Shown here piece after piece: positions 54,436-63,624 of a stretch of 64,000 nt of DNA (within the stretch, counting starts at the first letter, position 1; every line of letters starts with the position of its first letter). The translations under genes were made by a program, and so were the position numbers. The DNA comes from Heliomicrobium gestii (GTDB lineage: Bacteria > Bacillota > Desulfitobacteriia > Heliobacteriales > Heliobacteriaceae): assembly GCF_009877435.1 (NCBI RefSeq), contig NZ_WXEX01000006.1, positions 124,001-188,000 on the forward strand, written 5' to 3'. The notes under the pieces were generated by a model that was not told where the DNA came from, made no database searches, and saw only the letters and a program-made list of their open reading frames with translations.

Positions 54436-57033
54436 TTATTGTTTGAATATGAAGCGAGCTTCCCCGCTTTGGGAATCACGGATAAAGAGGCATGTGTCGT
54501 TGACGCGGAGGTTACTGTTATTGATCAGGTCACGCTTGTCGATGACGACGGCGCTGCTCAAGCTGACCGTGGGGGTTGTGCTGTTGGGCAGCCAACGGCC
54601 GCTGGCGTCAGACCAGTCGCGGACCTGCTCCAGGACGGCGGTTTTGTCAGTGCTGTTGATGCTCTTGATGCGCGCCAAGGTCGTCCGATCCTGAGGCGGC
54701 TGCTCGGTGCTCGGCCCGTCCGCTTGCAGGGCGATGGCCAAGACACTGCCGTTTTGAACGAAGGCGTACAGATAGGTGTCATCAAACTGGCCGGAAGGCC
54801 CTTGATCCAGGAAGTCGCTGATCGGGAGTCGCGACGGTGTGACGCCGCGGAAGTCATAGACGACGGTGTTGTAGGTCGGTTTGATCGAGTTGACCCCATC
54901 GGTTCCGGAGAAGCGGCTCCAACTGTTGTCTTTGTAACGGCTGTAGAGGTGGAGCACGATTTTCCCGTCTTTGTCCATGGAACGGATGGAGCCCTGCACC
55001 AGACCGTCCTCCACGTTGTTGGTCTGAATCTGATCTTTATCGACAGTGATCAAGGCGGCTCGATAGCCGCTGCGCGTCGCGTCGGCAAAGGCTAAGATGG
55101 GATCGCCGTTTTGCAGTTGCTTCGGATCGACGAGACGGCCATTGCGCAGGATGATCGTCGAGTTGTCGACAGAGAGGTAGTTGCCATCGACATTGAGGCG
55201 CAGGCTGCCTCCCGGCACGTCGAGTTTGCTCACGCGGTCGTTGAAGGTTTCCATCGTTCCGTTCAAGACGGCCAGCCGGGTGATCGTCTTTCCGTCAAAG
55301 CCGTCGCTGGCGCTGAAGATGACTTTCTGTCCTTTGCCGTAGCGCAGGAAGGATTCTTTGGAGATCGGCTGTCCGTTGATGCTGACGGCGCCTGTCTGGC
55401 CGATGCGGCTTTGAACCTGGCCGGCCTCGGCCACCCAGGTTCCGCCGGCAAACTTGCTCACTTCGCGCAGGGTCACCAGCTTGGTGATCGGATTGATGTT
55501 CGTGATCGTCCCTTGGTAGACGGCCTCGACTTTCCGGTTGCGCACAGGAATCTCGATGACAGCGATATCGCTGCCCCGGTAATCGGATAGGCGCAAGGTG
55601 ACCGGATCGCCGAGGGTGAGATCATCGAGGGTGGCGAATTCCTGCCCTTGGCGGACGATGACGCCGGGGCCATAGGGATAGTAGGCCTCTCGTCCCTGCT
55701 CATCGGTGATCCGCACGCCGTTGGCCTCGATGGAGGACAGCCGGCCCTGGCGAATCTTGCTTTCGTTGGGAATGGCGCCAGGGTCGGCCACCGGCAGGTC
55801 AGCCGTGACCGTGGTGATCCGATCGCCGGCAGCCTCAACACGCAGGTAGGCGCCGCCGGGGATGTCGGCCATCTTCCGTTCCTCACCGCTGATCCAGATG
55901 TGGGCCCCCGGGCTCAGTTGCCCTTGCTGGAGCCGGCCCCAGGGATCGAGGATGACGATCTGGCCGGTCTGCGGTTCATAGTTCATCAGGTTGCCTTCGA
56001 AGCTCCGGCTGCCGGGCAGGATTTTCAGCAGGTAGGCGCCGCTGATCTGCCCATTGATGGCGGGCAATGTGTACAGTTCGCCCTGATCGCCAGGCGCCAG
56101 CGCGTATCCGTCTTTGGCGCCATCCTTCCAGACGGCGATGCCTTCTCCCCAGGGGTTGTCAGTCGTGGCCCCGTTGATCTCCAGGGCCACCTTCTCCCCT
56201 CCCGGGCCCACGAGGTGGATCCGGCGGGCGCTGGCGCCGCCCGGCGCCGGATCGGTGTCATCGATATCATTGACACTGACGGGAAGGATGGCGCGATTCT
56301 GCGCCGGCAAGGCTTTCTTCAACCCGTTGACCAGGACGAAGGCGCCTTCGGCCCGGGTGACCGGCTGTTTCGGCAGGAACACCATCTGGCCCTTTTGCAT
56401 GCGGCCGTTGATCAACCCTTCCCGCAAGGCCGACTCTATGTATGGGACGGAGTCGGCGTTCAAAAGGTTCCAGTCGGCATAGGCGTAGGTGTTGACGGGG
56501 CCCTCTTTGATGGGAGAGAGTTGCAGGGCTTTTGCCACCCACAGGGTCAGTTCTTCCCGTGTGACCGGGTCATCCCAGGTCCCCGTCAGCGGCCTCGCCG
56601 GATTGCCGAAGAGCCCTTTCGCCTGGGCGACGTCAATGATCCGCCGTCCCCATACCGACCAGGTGTCGCCGGTCAAGGGGCGTTTCCCCGGCGTCTGCAG
56701 GTCCGGCATCCAGCCGGTCAACTGGGCGATGCCCAGCAAGGCGTCCCGTTTGGAAAGCGGCGCGTCGGGGTTGGCCTTGCCCTGGCTGTCGGCGACGAGA
56801 AGTCCGTGAAGACCGGCCATGAAGAGGGGCTCCTCGGCCCAATGACCGGCCGTATCGGTGAAGGTCCCGTTTTGGATCAGGTTCTGGGCGTAGGGAACGC
56901 CGGCGATCTGGTTGGGCAGCACCGCCTGGGCCGCCGCCGCCGGTGCTGCCATGAGCAGCGTTGTCGGCAGCGGCGTCAGCAGCAAGGCCGCGCTTACGCA
57001 CAGGGCGTGAATTTTACGTGTTTCTTTCCTCAT
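54436..57033 (-). CDS. Large SLH-domain surface protein with N-terminal SLH repeats
   Basis: This 865-residue protein has a signal peptide (ALCVSAALLLTPLPTTLLMA, cut near AAAA). Three SLH-type domains lie at about residues 58 to 240 (DTAGHWAEEPLFMAGLHGLL; VWGRRIIDVAQAKGLFGNPA; VPYIESALREGLINGRMQKG). About 600 residues of beta-rich repeats follow (for example GDPVTLRLSDYRGSDIAVIE), with no family recognised. The order is the reverse of the two SLH proteins downstream, where SLH is C-terminal. ATG at 57033 with GAGGTG about ten bases upstream is preferred; the longer frame to 57165 would overlap the TIG-repeat gene. Confidence 0.88.
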   Translation of the reverse strand: MRKETRKIHALCVSAALLLTPLPTTLLMAAPAAAAQAVLPNQIAGVPYAQNLIQNGTFTDTAGHWAEEPLFMAGLHGLLVADSQGKANPDAPLSKRDALLGIAQLTGWMPDLQTPGKRPLTGDTWSVWGRRIIDVAQAKGLFGNPARPLTGTWDDPVTREELTLWVAKALQLSPIKEGPVNTYAYADWNLLNADSVPYIESALREGLINGRMQKGQMVFLPKQPVTRAEGAFVLVNGLKKALPAQNRAILPVSVNDIDDTDPAPGGASARRIHLVGPGGEKVALEINGATTDNPWGEGIAVWKDGAKDGYALAPGDQGELYTLPAINGQISGAYLLKILPGSRSFEGNLMNYEPQTGQIVILDPWGRLQQGQLSPGAHIWISGEERKMADIPGGAYLRVEAAGDRITTVTADLPVADPGAIPNESKIRQGRLSSIEANGVRITDEQGREAYYPYGPGVIVRQGQEFATLDDLTLGDPVTLRLSDYRGSDIAVIEIPVRNRKVEAVYQGTITNINPITKLVTLREVSKFAGGTWVAEAGQVQSRIGQTGAVSINGQPISKESFLRYGKGQKVIFSASDGFDGKTITRLAVLNGTMETFNDRVSKLDVPGGSLRLNVDGNYLSVDNSTIILRNGRLVDPKQLQNGDPILAFADATRSGYRAALITVDKDQIQTNNVEDGLVQGSIRSMDKDGKIVLHLYSRYKDNSWSRFSGTDGVNSIKPTYNTVVYDFRGVTPSRLPISDFLDQGPSGQFDDTYLYAFVQNGSVLAIALQADGPSTEQPPQDRTTLARIKSINSTDKTAVLEQVRDWSDASGRWLPNSTTPTVSLSSAVVIDKRDLINNSNLRVNDTCLFIRDSQSGEARFIFKQ

Positions 57034-57077
57034 GAATGAATTGCACCTCTTTTTTATCGCGCCGTGGTGCGCTTGGG

Positions 57078-60000
57078 TTAGTCGGCGAAGACGGCGTAGT
57101 AACCGGCGCGGTTTACGGCGGCCGACACCGCAACCGGATCGACGAAAGCTTCCACCCGGGTCCATGTGCGGCTCATGCCGTCATAGTAGTAGAGGCTGGG
57201 CATTTTCCCGGCCGGCGGCGCCTGGTAGTTGAGTGTCAATGAGAGGGCCTGGTTGAAATAAGCCGGCGCGAAGGCGTCCTTGTCTTTTTCATAGATCAGT
57301 TGGATTTCATAGACTTTGGAGATGGGTCTGCGGAAACGGTTGCTCAGCAAGGCCCGTTCCGCCTGCTCGGCCGGCGCCGGTCCCACCTGGACGGTGCCCT
57401 GGCTGTCGGTCATGTTGCCGGCGTTGTACCGGATCGCCAAGGGCGGGATCAGCACTTTCCATTCGCCGCTGTCAAGGAGCACCGGATTGGCGTAGCCTTG
57501 CGCGTCAGGCGTAAAGGAGACGGCTTTTGTCTTGGCAGCCCCCATGGCGCCGCTCCGCAGGTCATAGTACTTTTCAACCTTCTTGCGCAGGATCAGTTTG
57601 GCCCCTTGGGGGGTGGTCACGATCTCGCTATCGGACTGTCCAAAACCGTCAAAGCCGCCTTCATCGGTCGTGGTGGCCGAGACCTCTTCCGAGTAGGGCC
57701 CGGCGCCGAGCGATGAAATGGCGCGCACACGGAACCAGTACTTGGTCTTCGGGATCAGCCCTTTTACGAGGGAGTACAGCTGATCGCCTTGCTTGTGATC
57801 GGTCGAGATATTTTCATAGAGGCGGTAGTTCCCCCGCTCCCCTTCGGACACTTCCACTTCATAGGCCTTGGCCATGTTGACGGCCGGCCAGGAGACGCGG
57901 ATGGTGTCTTTGCTGACGGCTTTGGCGATGATGACTGGCGCTTCTTCCGGCAGGCCTTCATCTTTGTAGTAGGTGAATCCGTTCGTCAAGGTGTGGGAAT
58001 TGCCATCGGGGTTGGTGACGGTGACATCGACGACAGCTTTGGTGGTATCGCCCGAGATGGCCGGGCCGGGCGGCGTCTTGACGCGGATGACGCTGTCTTC
58101 GGCGGAGAGGACCGTCGCGGCCGCCGTGCCGAAGGTCACTTTTGCGCCGGTGACAAAGCCCCTTCCGTTGATAACCACCTCGGTGCCGCCTGAGACAGGA
58201 CCGGCGTTGGGCTTGATCGATTCAATCAGCGGCATCGTGGTGTAGGTGAACTTTTGGTACAGATGCCCTTCCGAACCATCGGGGTTGATGACCGTGATGT
58301 CCACCTTGCCCACCTCATGGGGCGGGATCAGGATGGAGAGCTCTTTCGGGGTGACGTTGGTGACGGTCGCTTCCACCGTGCCGAAGAGCACCCGCGGCGT
58401 TCCGCCTTCTTGGACGAAGCCTTTGGAGTTGGCATTGATTGCGGCGGTGATCACCGCCGGCAGGTTGCCGTCGGTGGGGGCGCGGTCCGGCGTGATGCCC
58501 ACCAGGTCCAGGCCGCCCTTGGGTTTGGTGTAGATAAAGGGCTCGGCGGCGACGCCGCTGGTGCAGTCGAGGCGGTTGACGGCCATCACTTGCACGGGGA
58601 ATTCATTCTTGTCCCGCCAGGCCGCATCGGTCGGCCAGGGATAGGCGGGCAGGACGACCTCCCACTCCCATTGGTCCGTCGAACTGTTTCCCGGCGTGAT
58701 CAGGCGCACCGGTTCGTTGCTCAGGTCTTTGTTCGGATCGGCTGGGTAGTTGATGGCTGTGTTGGCGTTGTTGGGCATCACCCGGATGCCGCCGAAGACG
58801 AAGTAGGGCCACTGTTCTTTTTTGTTCCAATCGATGAGCAGGTTCGTCATCTTGATGCGCACCGGTGTGCCGCCGATGGCGGAGCCGCTGGCCGGTTCGA
58901 TCGAGTTGATGACCGGTCCCTGTTCGTCGTTGAACATGCGGAATTTTCCGCTCCAGACTTTTTCTTGACCGTCCGGGTTGAAGATATGGATTTGAATCCG
59001 GTTGTTCGGGTCATTGGCGTCATAATAGTTGAAGAGTTTGCTTAACAGCGGAACGGTGACGCGGTACACACCGCGACGGGTCGTCGAGTCATAGGTGACC
59101 ACTTGGATGCCTGTGCCGGCGACGGCGTTGCCGTTGGCGTCTTCCCCGATGCGCGTTTTGGTCACGTCATAGGGACCAGTGCCGGCGGGGCGGTTGCTCT
59201 CGCCGAAGCGGACGATGAATCCGGTTCCGTCGTAAACAAGGTCGGTGGCGTCGATGTAGACGACCGGTCGTGTGGGATCGTCCACGTCGGCGCCGCAGGG
59301 CGAGATCGAGTTGATGCCGGGGTTCGTCCCCACGTAGGTAAAGCCGTTTTTCAATGTGGCCGTGCCGAAGTCCCAGTTGGTGAGGGTGACGTCTTTGGTC
59401 CCGGTGCTGTTGACGGGGACGACGGCCTCAATCGTTTGTTCGTTCAGCTTTTTCACCGAGGTCGCCGGGACGCCGCCGAAGGTCACTTGCGGGAGAACGG
59501 TGATCGTCGAACCGGGGGTCAATGTCTTGGCGCCTTCAATGGTCTGGAAGGTGATTGGCGCTGACGTGTCGTTGCGGATCGTGTCGCGGAAGTCGGTACC
59601 TTTGATGACAACGGTGATGCCGCCCGTCGTGGCGCCGCTGTTCGGGGTCACCGAGGTGATCGTCGGTGTGCTTCCCGGCGCAACATAAAGGTACCCGTCT
59701 GCCTCGGTAAACCCGGAGCCGCCGTCCGGGTTGGAGACGACCACCCGTTTCCATCCCGCCGTGTGGGCCGGCGTGCGCACATAGACGTTCTTGTAAGCAG
59801 CGCCGTTGCTGGGATCGGGATCATCGGACGTGGGCAATACCTGGATCAGGGTCGCCTCTTTTCCGCCGATGAAGATCTTGCCGCCATCGCGGTAGTCGCT
59901 CACTTTGACGGTGATCTCTGTGCCGCCCGTCGTCGGGCCGTACCGGGGGGTGACGCTGTCGATCCGGGGATAGCTGTCAACCATCTTATAGGTATAGGCG

Positions 60001-62678
60001 CTTTTTAGAAGGGTCGTCGCGCCGTCGGGGTTCATGACGCGGACATCGACGGTGCCTGGTTGCCCATAGGGGGCTGGCGGGGTGAACACTTCAATGAGGT
60101 TGGCCGACACGCGGTGGGCTTTCACTTCTTGCGATCCGAAGTAAACGACCGTGTTATCGACCGTGTTGCCGTCGCTGCCGGCGCGTCCGTCGTTGCCGGT
60201 GCCGGGAATAAAGCCGCTTCCCAGAATGACCACGTAGGTGCCGCCGGTCACACTGCCGACGGAGGGCTGGAGGGTATCTGCTTTGGGGGTGCTCGATGTG
60301 TTTTTGTACTGGAAGCCCATATAGGGCGGGGAAGCGCTGGCGTCCCAGATGTTCATCACCCGGATGGGGATGGGGATGCCGATGTTGGTGTTGTCGTCGA
60401 GGAAAGGGTAGATCTCTTTGACGGCCGGGACGATGACATGCAGTTCCTTGTCACTGACCCGGGTGACCTTGCCTGGCCCGGAAACAGGTGTGTTGGCAAA
60501 GTAGACGACGGCGTCTTCGTCAAAGTCTTTGCCGGTGATGATCACTTCAATGTTGCCGCCCCTCGGCGATTTCGACGGGACGACGGAATCGATCTGGGGG
60601 GAGCGCTGGGGATCGCGGATGAAGAATCCGTCCTTGTAGGTGTAGCTTTCGCCGTCAGGGTTGGTGATGGTGATAAAGCCGTCATCGGTCGGGGTCAATG
60701 TTCCCGCCGGGAGACTGTCGGGCAGGTGGAAAAACAGTTCCGTCGGGGAGTTCCACTGGATGCTGTACACGTTGTCCACAACGGTATCGGGGACGGCGTA
60801 GTTGTTGATGCCGGCCTTGTCGTTGATCAGGATATGGATCCCTTTCATGAAGTCCTGGCCATAGAGCCGGACGATGTTGCCGCCCTTGGAGCCGATTTTC
60901 GACGGTTCCGGTTTGCTGATTTTCGGGAGGCTCAGGTAGGTGAACTGGACATCCTGTTCCTTCGTTTCGCCGCCGTCGGCGTTATGCACCTTGATTCGAT
61001 AGGTGCCCGGTTCTGTCCACGTTGGGAAGGTGACCTCCAGGGTCTTGGGGTTGATGTACTTGACACTGCCCGCCGGCAGCGCCTGGTCGCCCACGAACAC
61101 CTGTGGCGGTGTGCCGTTGGCGCTGCTGTAAAAGTCGGTCCCTCGCAGGTAGGTCTTGAAGGGCGTGTCCCGTTTTGTCTGGGCTAGCTTCGCCGGTGTA
61201 GCCGTGCTGTCGGGGTCGTCGACAAAACCGGAAAGGGTGGGCACGCTCTGGTAGGGCAGGTAGGTGAAGTATTTGTATGTACTCGTGCCGTAGCGGGTGA
61301 TGACCTTCAGTTCCCATGAACCGGCCGGTCCAGGCGGCACTTTGACTCTCAGTTTGTTTTTTCCTTCAAGGGTAACCGTGCTGGAACTGTTCGACGTGTT
61401 TGATGGGCCGAAACGCACCTGCGGGTAGCTGGGAAGACCGGAGACCGTTCGGGAGGCGCCGTCAAATTGATCTTGGTCGAATTTATAGCCGTCATCATAG
61501 ATGACGATCTCCTTCGGGTTTCCGTCGGTGCCGCGCCCATCGATGTAGGCCTGGCTGTCTGTTCCCTCGATCCGCAGTTGGTAGGGGTTCTTTACCAGCC
61601 AGAAGGCTTGCGGCTCGACGGAAAGGAAGCCATCGGTGTTTCGCACCCCGATCGAGACGGCTGTAAAGCCGGTCTGGTTGACCAGGTTCAATCCCGTCAA
61701 CCGGACTTGGATGGATTGTTGCGTTCCTGTGGACTCATACTTTTCGATGGGATACTTGGTCCCGTTGATGTAGGCCTCCATGTCCTGAGTGCCGCTGGCC
61801 GTCTTGAAGTTGAGACCGGTGATCTTGATCAGATACCCTTTCTGGCCCGTCTGGTCGAAAAGATCGTCCGGATCGGCCGAGCCCCACTGTTTCTGCGGCG
61901 CCGATCCATCGGTCGGCGCGTAGGGAAACAGGTTTTCCACCGAATGGATGGTCGGCAGGTTGGGCGTGCCCCCCGGCCAGAAGTTCAAGGGACCGAAGAC
62001 CTTTTGATAATACCGGTTGATCTCGACGGATGTGGCTTGACCGGTTAACTCGCTCGTCCCTTTGGCGATCTTGTTTTCTTCGCGAAGATAGGCGCTATAA
62101 CTGCCGAATTTGGTTGTAACCGGAACGGGGAATTCGATTTTCGTTGAGTCGATAACAGTGGCCGTCTTCGGCGGCGAGTCGCCGGCATTGATGATATACG
62201 TTGTATCCGGATCAGTTTTAAAGTTGCTGCCGACGATTTGACGCGTGTCGGGATTGCTGACATCGATGTTGTATGAGCCGATCATATTGGTGATACTGAA
62301 GGGCGTATCCATATCGATGGCATTTTTGACGGTGACAAAGTCTCCCGTCCCTTTTGTGACCGTCAAGTCATACTTTTGCCCTGATGTTAATCCGGAAGGC
62401 AGATCGAGTGTTACGGTGCTGCTCGTGCCGGTGATCTTCGGAAATGTGAACTGACCGCCGCCGATGTCTACAGTGGCGCCTTCCAGAGACTGATTCGCCC
62501 GGATGATCATTTGCCGGGTCAACCCGTCGCCATAGCTGTAGTCGATGCTTTGAATGGCGAACGTCGCTGCTTCCGCCTTCGGCAGGAACAGCCCCGGCGC
62601 AGAGAAGATCTGCATGAGAAACAGCAGGAGCGTCAATGTGGCGCCGATTCGTTTTTTGCGTCTTGTTTGTGTCAACAA
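57078..62678 (-). CDS. Giant IPT/TIG-repeat surface protein with an FN3 domain
   Basis: The 1,866-residue protein has a signal peptide (ATLTLLLFLMQIFSAPGLFL, cut after AEA). At least seven IPT/TIG domains carry the pattern Pxxxxx-P-x-G-xxxGG-T (PRIDSVTPRYGPTTGGTEIT; PTITSVTPNSGATTGGITVV; PLIESIKPNAGPVSGGTEVV), plus weaker copies near the N-terminus. An FN3 domain lies near residues 1575 to 1670 (GLIPKTKYWFRVRAISSLGA). A C-terminal domain of about 170 residues ends LYYYDGMSRTWTRVEAFV. No SLH or stalk domain is seen, so anchoring may be indirect. TTG at 62678 is chosen because GAGGGGG lies eight bases upstream. It may be an extended adhesin or scaffold. Confidence 0.88.
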   Translation of the reverse strand: MLTQTRRKKRIGATLTLLLFLMQIFSAPGLFLPKAEAATFAIQSIDYSYGDGLTRQMIIRANQSLEGATVDIGGGQFTFPKITGTSSTVTLDLPSGLTSGQKYDLTVTKGTGDFVTVKNAIDMDTPFSITNMIGSYNIDVSNPDTRQIVGSNFKTDPDTTYIINAGDSPPKTATVIDSTKIEFPVPVTTKFGSYSAYLREENKIAKGTSELTGQATSVEINRYYQKVFGPLNFWPGGTPNLPTIHSVENLFPYAPTDGSAPQKQWGSADPDDLFDQTGQKGYLIKITGLNFKTASGTQDMEAYINGTKYPIEKYESTGTQQSIQVRLTGLNLVNQTGFTAVSIGVRNTDGFLSVEPQAFWLVKNPYQLRIEGTDSQAYIDGRGTDGNPKEIVIYDDGYKFDQDQFDGASRTVSGLPSYPQVRFGPSNTSNSSSTVTLEGKNKLRVKVPPGPAGSWELKVITRYGTSTYKYFTYLPYQSVPTLSGFVDDPDSTATPAKLAQTKRDTPFKTYLRGTDFYSSANGTPPQVFVGDQALPAGSVKYINPKTLEVTFPTWTEPGTYRIKVHNADGGETKEQDVQFTYLSLPKISKPEPSKIGSKGGNIVRLYGQDFMKGIHILINDKAGINNYAVPDTVVDNVYSIQWNSPTELFFHLPDSLPAGTLTPTDDGFITITNPDGESYTYKDGFFIRDPQRSPQIDSVVPSKSPRGGNIEVIITGKDFDEDAVVYFANTPVSGPGKVTRVSDKELHVIVPAVKEIYPFLDDNTNIGIPIPIRVMNIWDASASPPYMGFQYKNTSSTPKADTLQPSVGSVTGGTYVVILGSGFIPGTGNDGRAGSDGNTVDNTVVYFGSQEVKAHRVSANLIEVFTPPAPYGQPGTVDVRVMNPDGATTLLKSAYTYKMVDSYPRIDSVTPRYGPTTGGTEITVKVSDYRDGGKIFIGGKEATLIQVLPTSDDPDPSNGAAYKNVYVRTPAHTAGWKRVVVSNPDGGSGFTEADGYLYVAPGSTPTITSVTPNSGATTGGITVVIKGTDFRDTIRNDTSAPITFQTIEGAKTLTPGSTITVLPQVTFGGVPATSVKKLNEQTIEAVVPVNSTGTKDVTLTNWDFGTATLKNGFTYVGTNPGINSISPCGADVDDPTRPVVYIDATDLVYDGTGFIVRFGESNRPAGTGPYDVTKTRIGEDANGNAVAGTGIQVVTYDSTTRRGVYRVTVPLLSKLFNYYDANDPNNRIQIHIFNPDGQEKVWSGKFRMFNDEQGPVINSIEPASGSAIGGTPVRIKMTNLLIDWNKKEQWPYFVFGGIRVMPNNANTAINYPADPNKDLSNEPVRLITPGNSSTDQWEWEVVLPAYPWPTDAAWRDKNEFPVQVMAVNRLDCTSGVAAEPFIYTKPKGGLDLVGITPDRAPTDGNLPAVITAAINANSKGFVQEGGTPRVLFGTVEATVTNVTPKELSILIPPHEVGKVDITVINPDGSEGHLYQKFTYTTMPLIESIKPNAGPVSGGTEVVINGRGFVTGAKVTFGTAAATVLSAEDSVIRVKTPPGPAISGDTTKAVVDVTVTNPDGNSHTLTNGFTYYKDEGLPEEAPVIIAKAVSKDTIRVSWPAVNMAKAYEVEVSEGERGNYRLYENISTDHKQGDQLYSLVKGLIPKTKYWFRVRAISSLGAGPYSEEVSATTTDEGGFDGFGQSDSEIVTTPQGAKLILRKKVEKYYDLRSGAMGAAKTKAVSFTPDAQGYANPVLLDSGEWKVLIPPLAIRYNAGNMTDSQGTVQVGPAPAEQAERALLSNRFRRPISKVYEIQLIYEKDKDAFAPAYFNQALSLTLNYQAPPAGKMPSLYYYDGMSRTWTRVEAFVDPVAVSAAVNRAGYYAVFAD

Positions 62679-62708
62679 GGCGACATCCCCCTCTTCTAAG
62701 CCGATAGG

Positions 62709-62746
62709 CAAACACCCTCTAGCATGTTCGGTCTAGAGGGTGTTTG
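62709..62746 (-). terminator. Strong hairpin between flgG and the TIG-repeat gene
   Basis: CAAACACCCTCTAG and CTAGAGGGTGTTTG form a perfect 14-base stem around a ten-base loop. It probably ends the flagellar transcript, though no long T run follows. It lies 73 bases after the flgG stop and about 30 bases before the TIG-gene start, so it may also affect translation of that gene. No clear separate promoter for the TIG gene was seen here. Confidence 0.75.
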
Positions 62747-62819
62747 GCTGTGCAAACAAGATACCCACGGCAGCTTCGCTAGAAGATACAGTGGGTACGG
62801 AATGCTATCTAGCTTCTAC

Positions 62820-63596
62820 TTAGCGCTTCAATCCATTCGCTTGTCCCAGCATCTCATCGGCCGTCTGAATCGCCTTGGTGTTCACCTCATAGGCGCGCTG
62901 GGCGGTGATCATGGACACCATCTCATCGACGACCTGCACGTTCGACGACTCCAGGTAGCGTTGGTTGATCGATCCCCGCCCGTCAGCGCCGGCGTCACCG
63001 CCGACAGCCTCGCCGGAAGCCGCCGATTGGGTCAGCAGGTTGCGGCCTTCCCGGTTCAGGCCGGCCGGGTTGGGGAAGGTGTACAGTTGGATGCGCTGGC
63101 CTGTATCGACCCGCTCGCCGTTGGCATCCTTATAGGAGATCATCCCTTCGGCGTTGATGTCCAGCTCCGTAGAACCCTCTGGCAAGGGATCAAAGCCATC
63201 GAGACGGAATCCGTCGGCATTGACCAAGTACCCCTCACTGTCCCGCTTGAAGCTCCCGTCGCGGGTGTAGAAGGGCACGGCGTCGTTGTTGGGGTTGGTG
63301 AGCCGGAAGTAGCCCTCCCCGGCGATCGCCAAGTCATAGGGGCTGTCCGTCTGGGTCATGTTGCCGCCTGTGGTGATCGTGGTGATCGAACTGGGCCGCA
63401 CACCGGCGCCCACCTGCATCCCTGTGGGAACCTGGGCGGTGGCGGTCCGGAGCGTGCTGTAGAGCAGGTCCTGGAACTCGGCCCGGCTTTTTTTGTAACC
63501 GTTCGTGTTCACGTTGGCCAGGTTGTTGGAGATCGTGTCCATATTCAACTGCTGGGCGATCATGCCTGTCGCCGACGAGTACAGCGCTCGCATCAT
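62820..63596 (-). CDS. flgG: Flagellar basal-body distal rod protein
   Basis: The 258-residue protein has the N-terminal rod signature MMRALYSSATGMIAQQLNMD and TISNNLANVNTNGYKKSRAE, and the C-terminal QRYLESSNVQVVDEMVSMIT with AQRAYEVNTKAIQTADEML, typical of FlgG/FlhP. It forms the distal rod of the flagellum. Length is normal. Two ATG codons are adjacent, with AGGGG about nine bases before the first. It follows a second rod-type gene by 28 bases, an order like flhO-flhP of Bacillus. A strong hairpin separates it from the surface-protein genes. Confidence 0.94.
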   Translation of the reverse strand: MMRALYSSATGMIAQQLNMDTISNNLANVNTNGYKKSRAEFQDLLYSTLRTATAQVPTGMQVGAGVRPSSITTITTGGNMTQTDSPYDLAIAGEGYFRLTNPNNDAVPFYTRDGSFKRDSEGYLVNADGFRLDGFDPLPEGSTELDINAEGMISYKDANGERVDTGQRIQLYTFPNPAGLNREGRNLLTQSAASGEAVGGDAGADGRGSINQRYLESSNVQVVDEMVSMITAQRAYEVNTKAIQTADEMLGQANGLKR

Positions 63597-63624
63597 ACCG
63601 GTTCACCCCTTGTAAAAATCTATC

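Noticed and set aside
55648-57039. Plus-strand open frame of 463 codons
   Set aside because: It is antisense to the 865-residue SLH protein in GC-rich DNA; no ribosome site or domain supports it.
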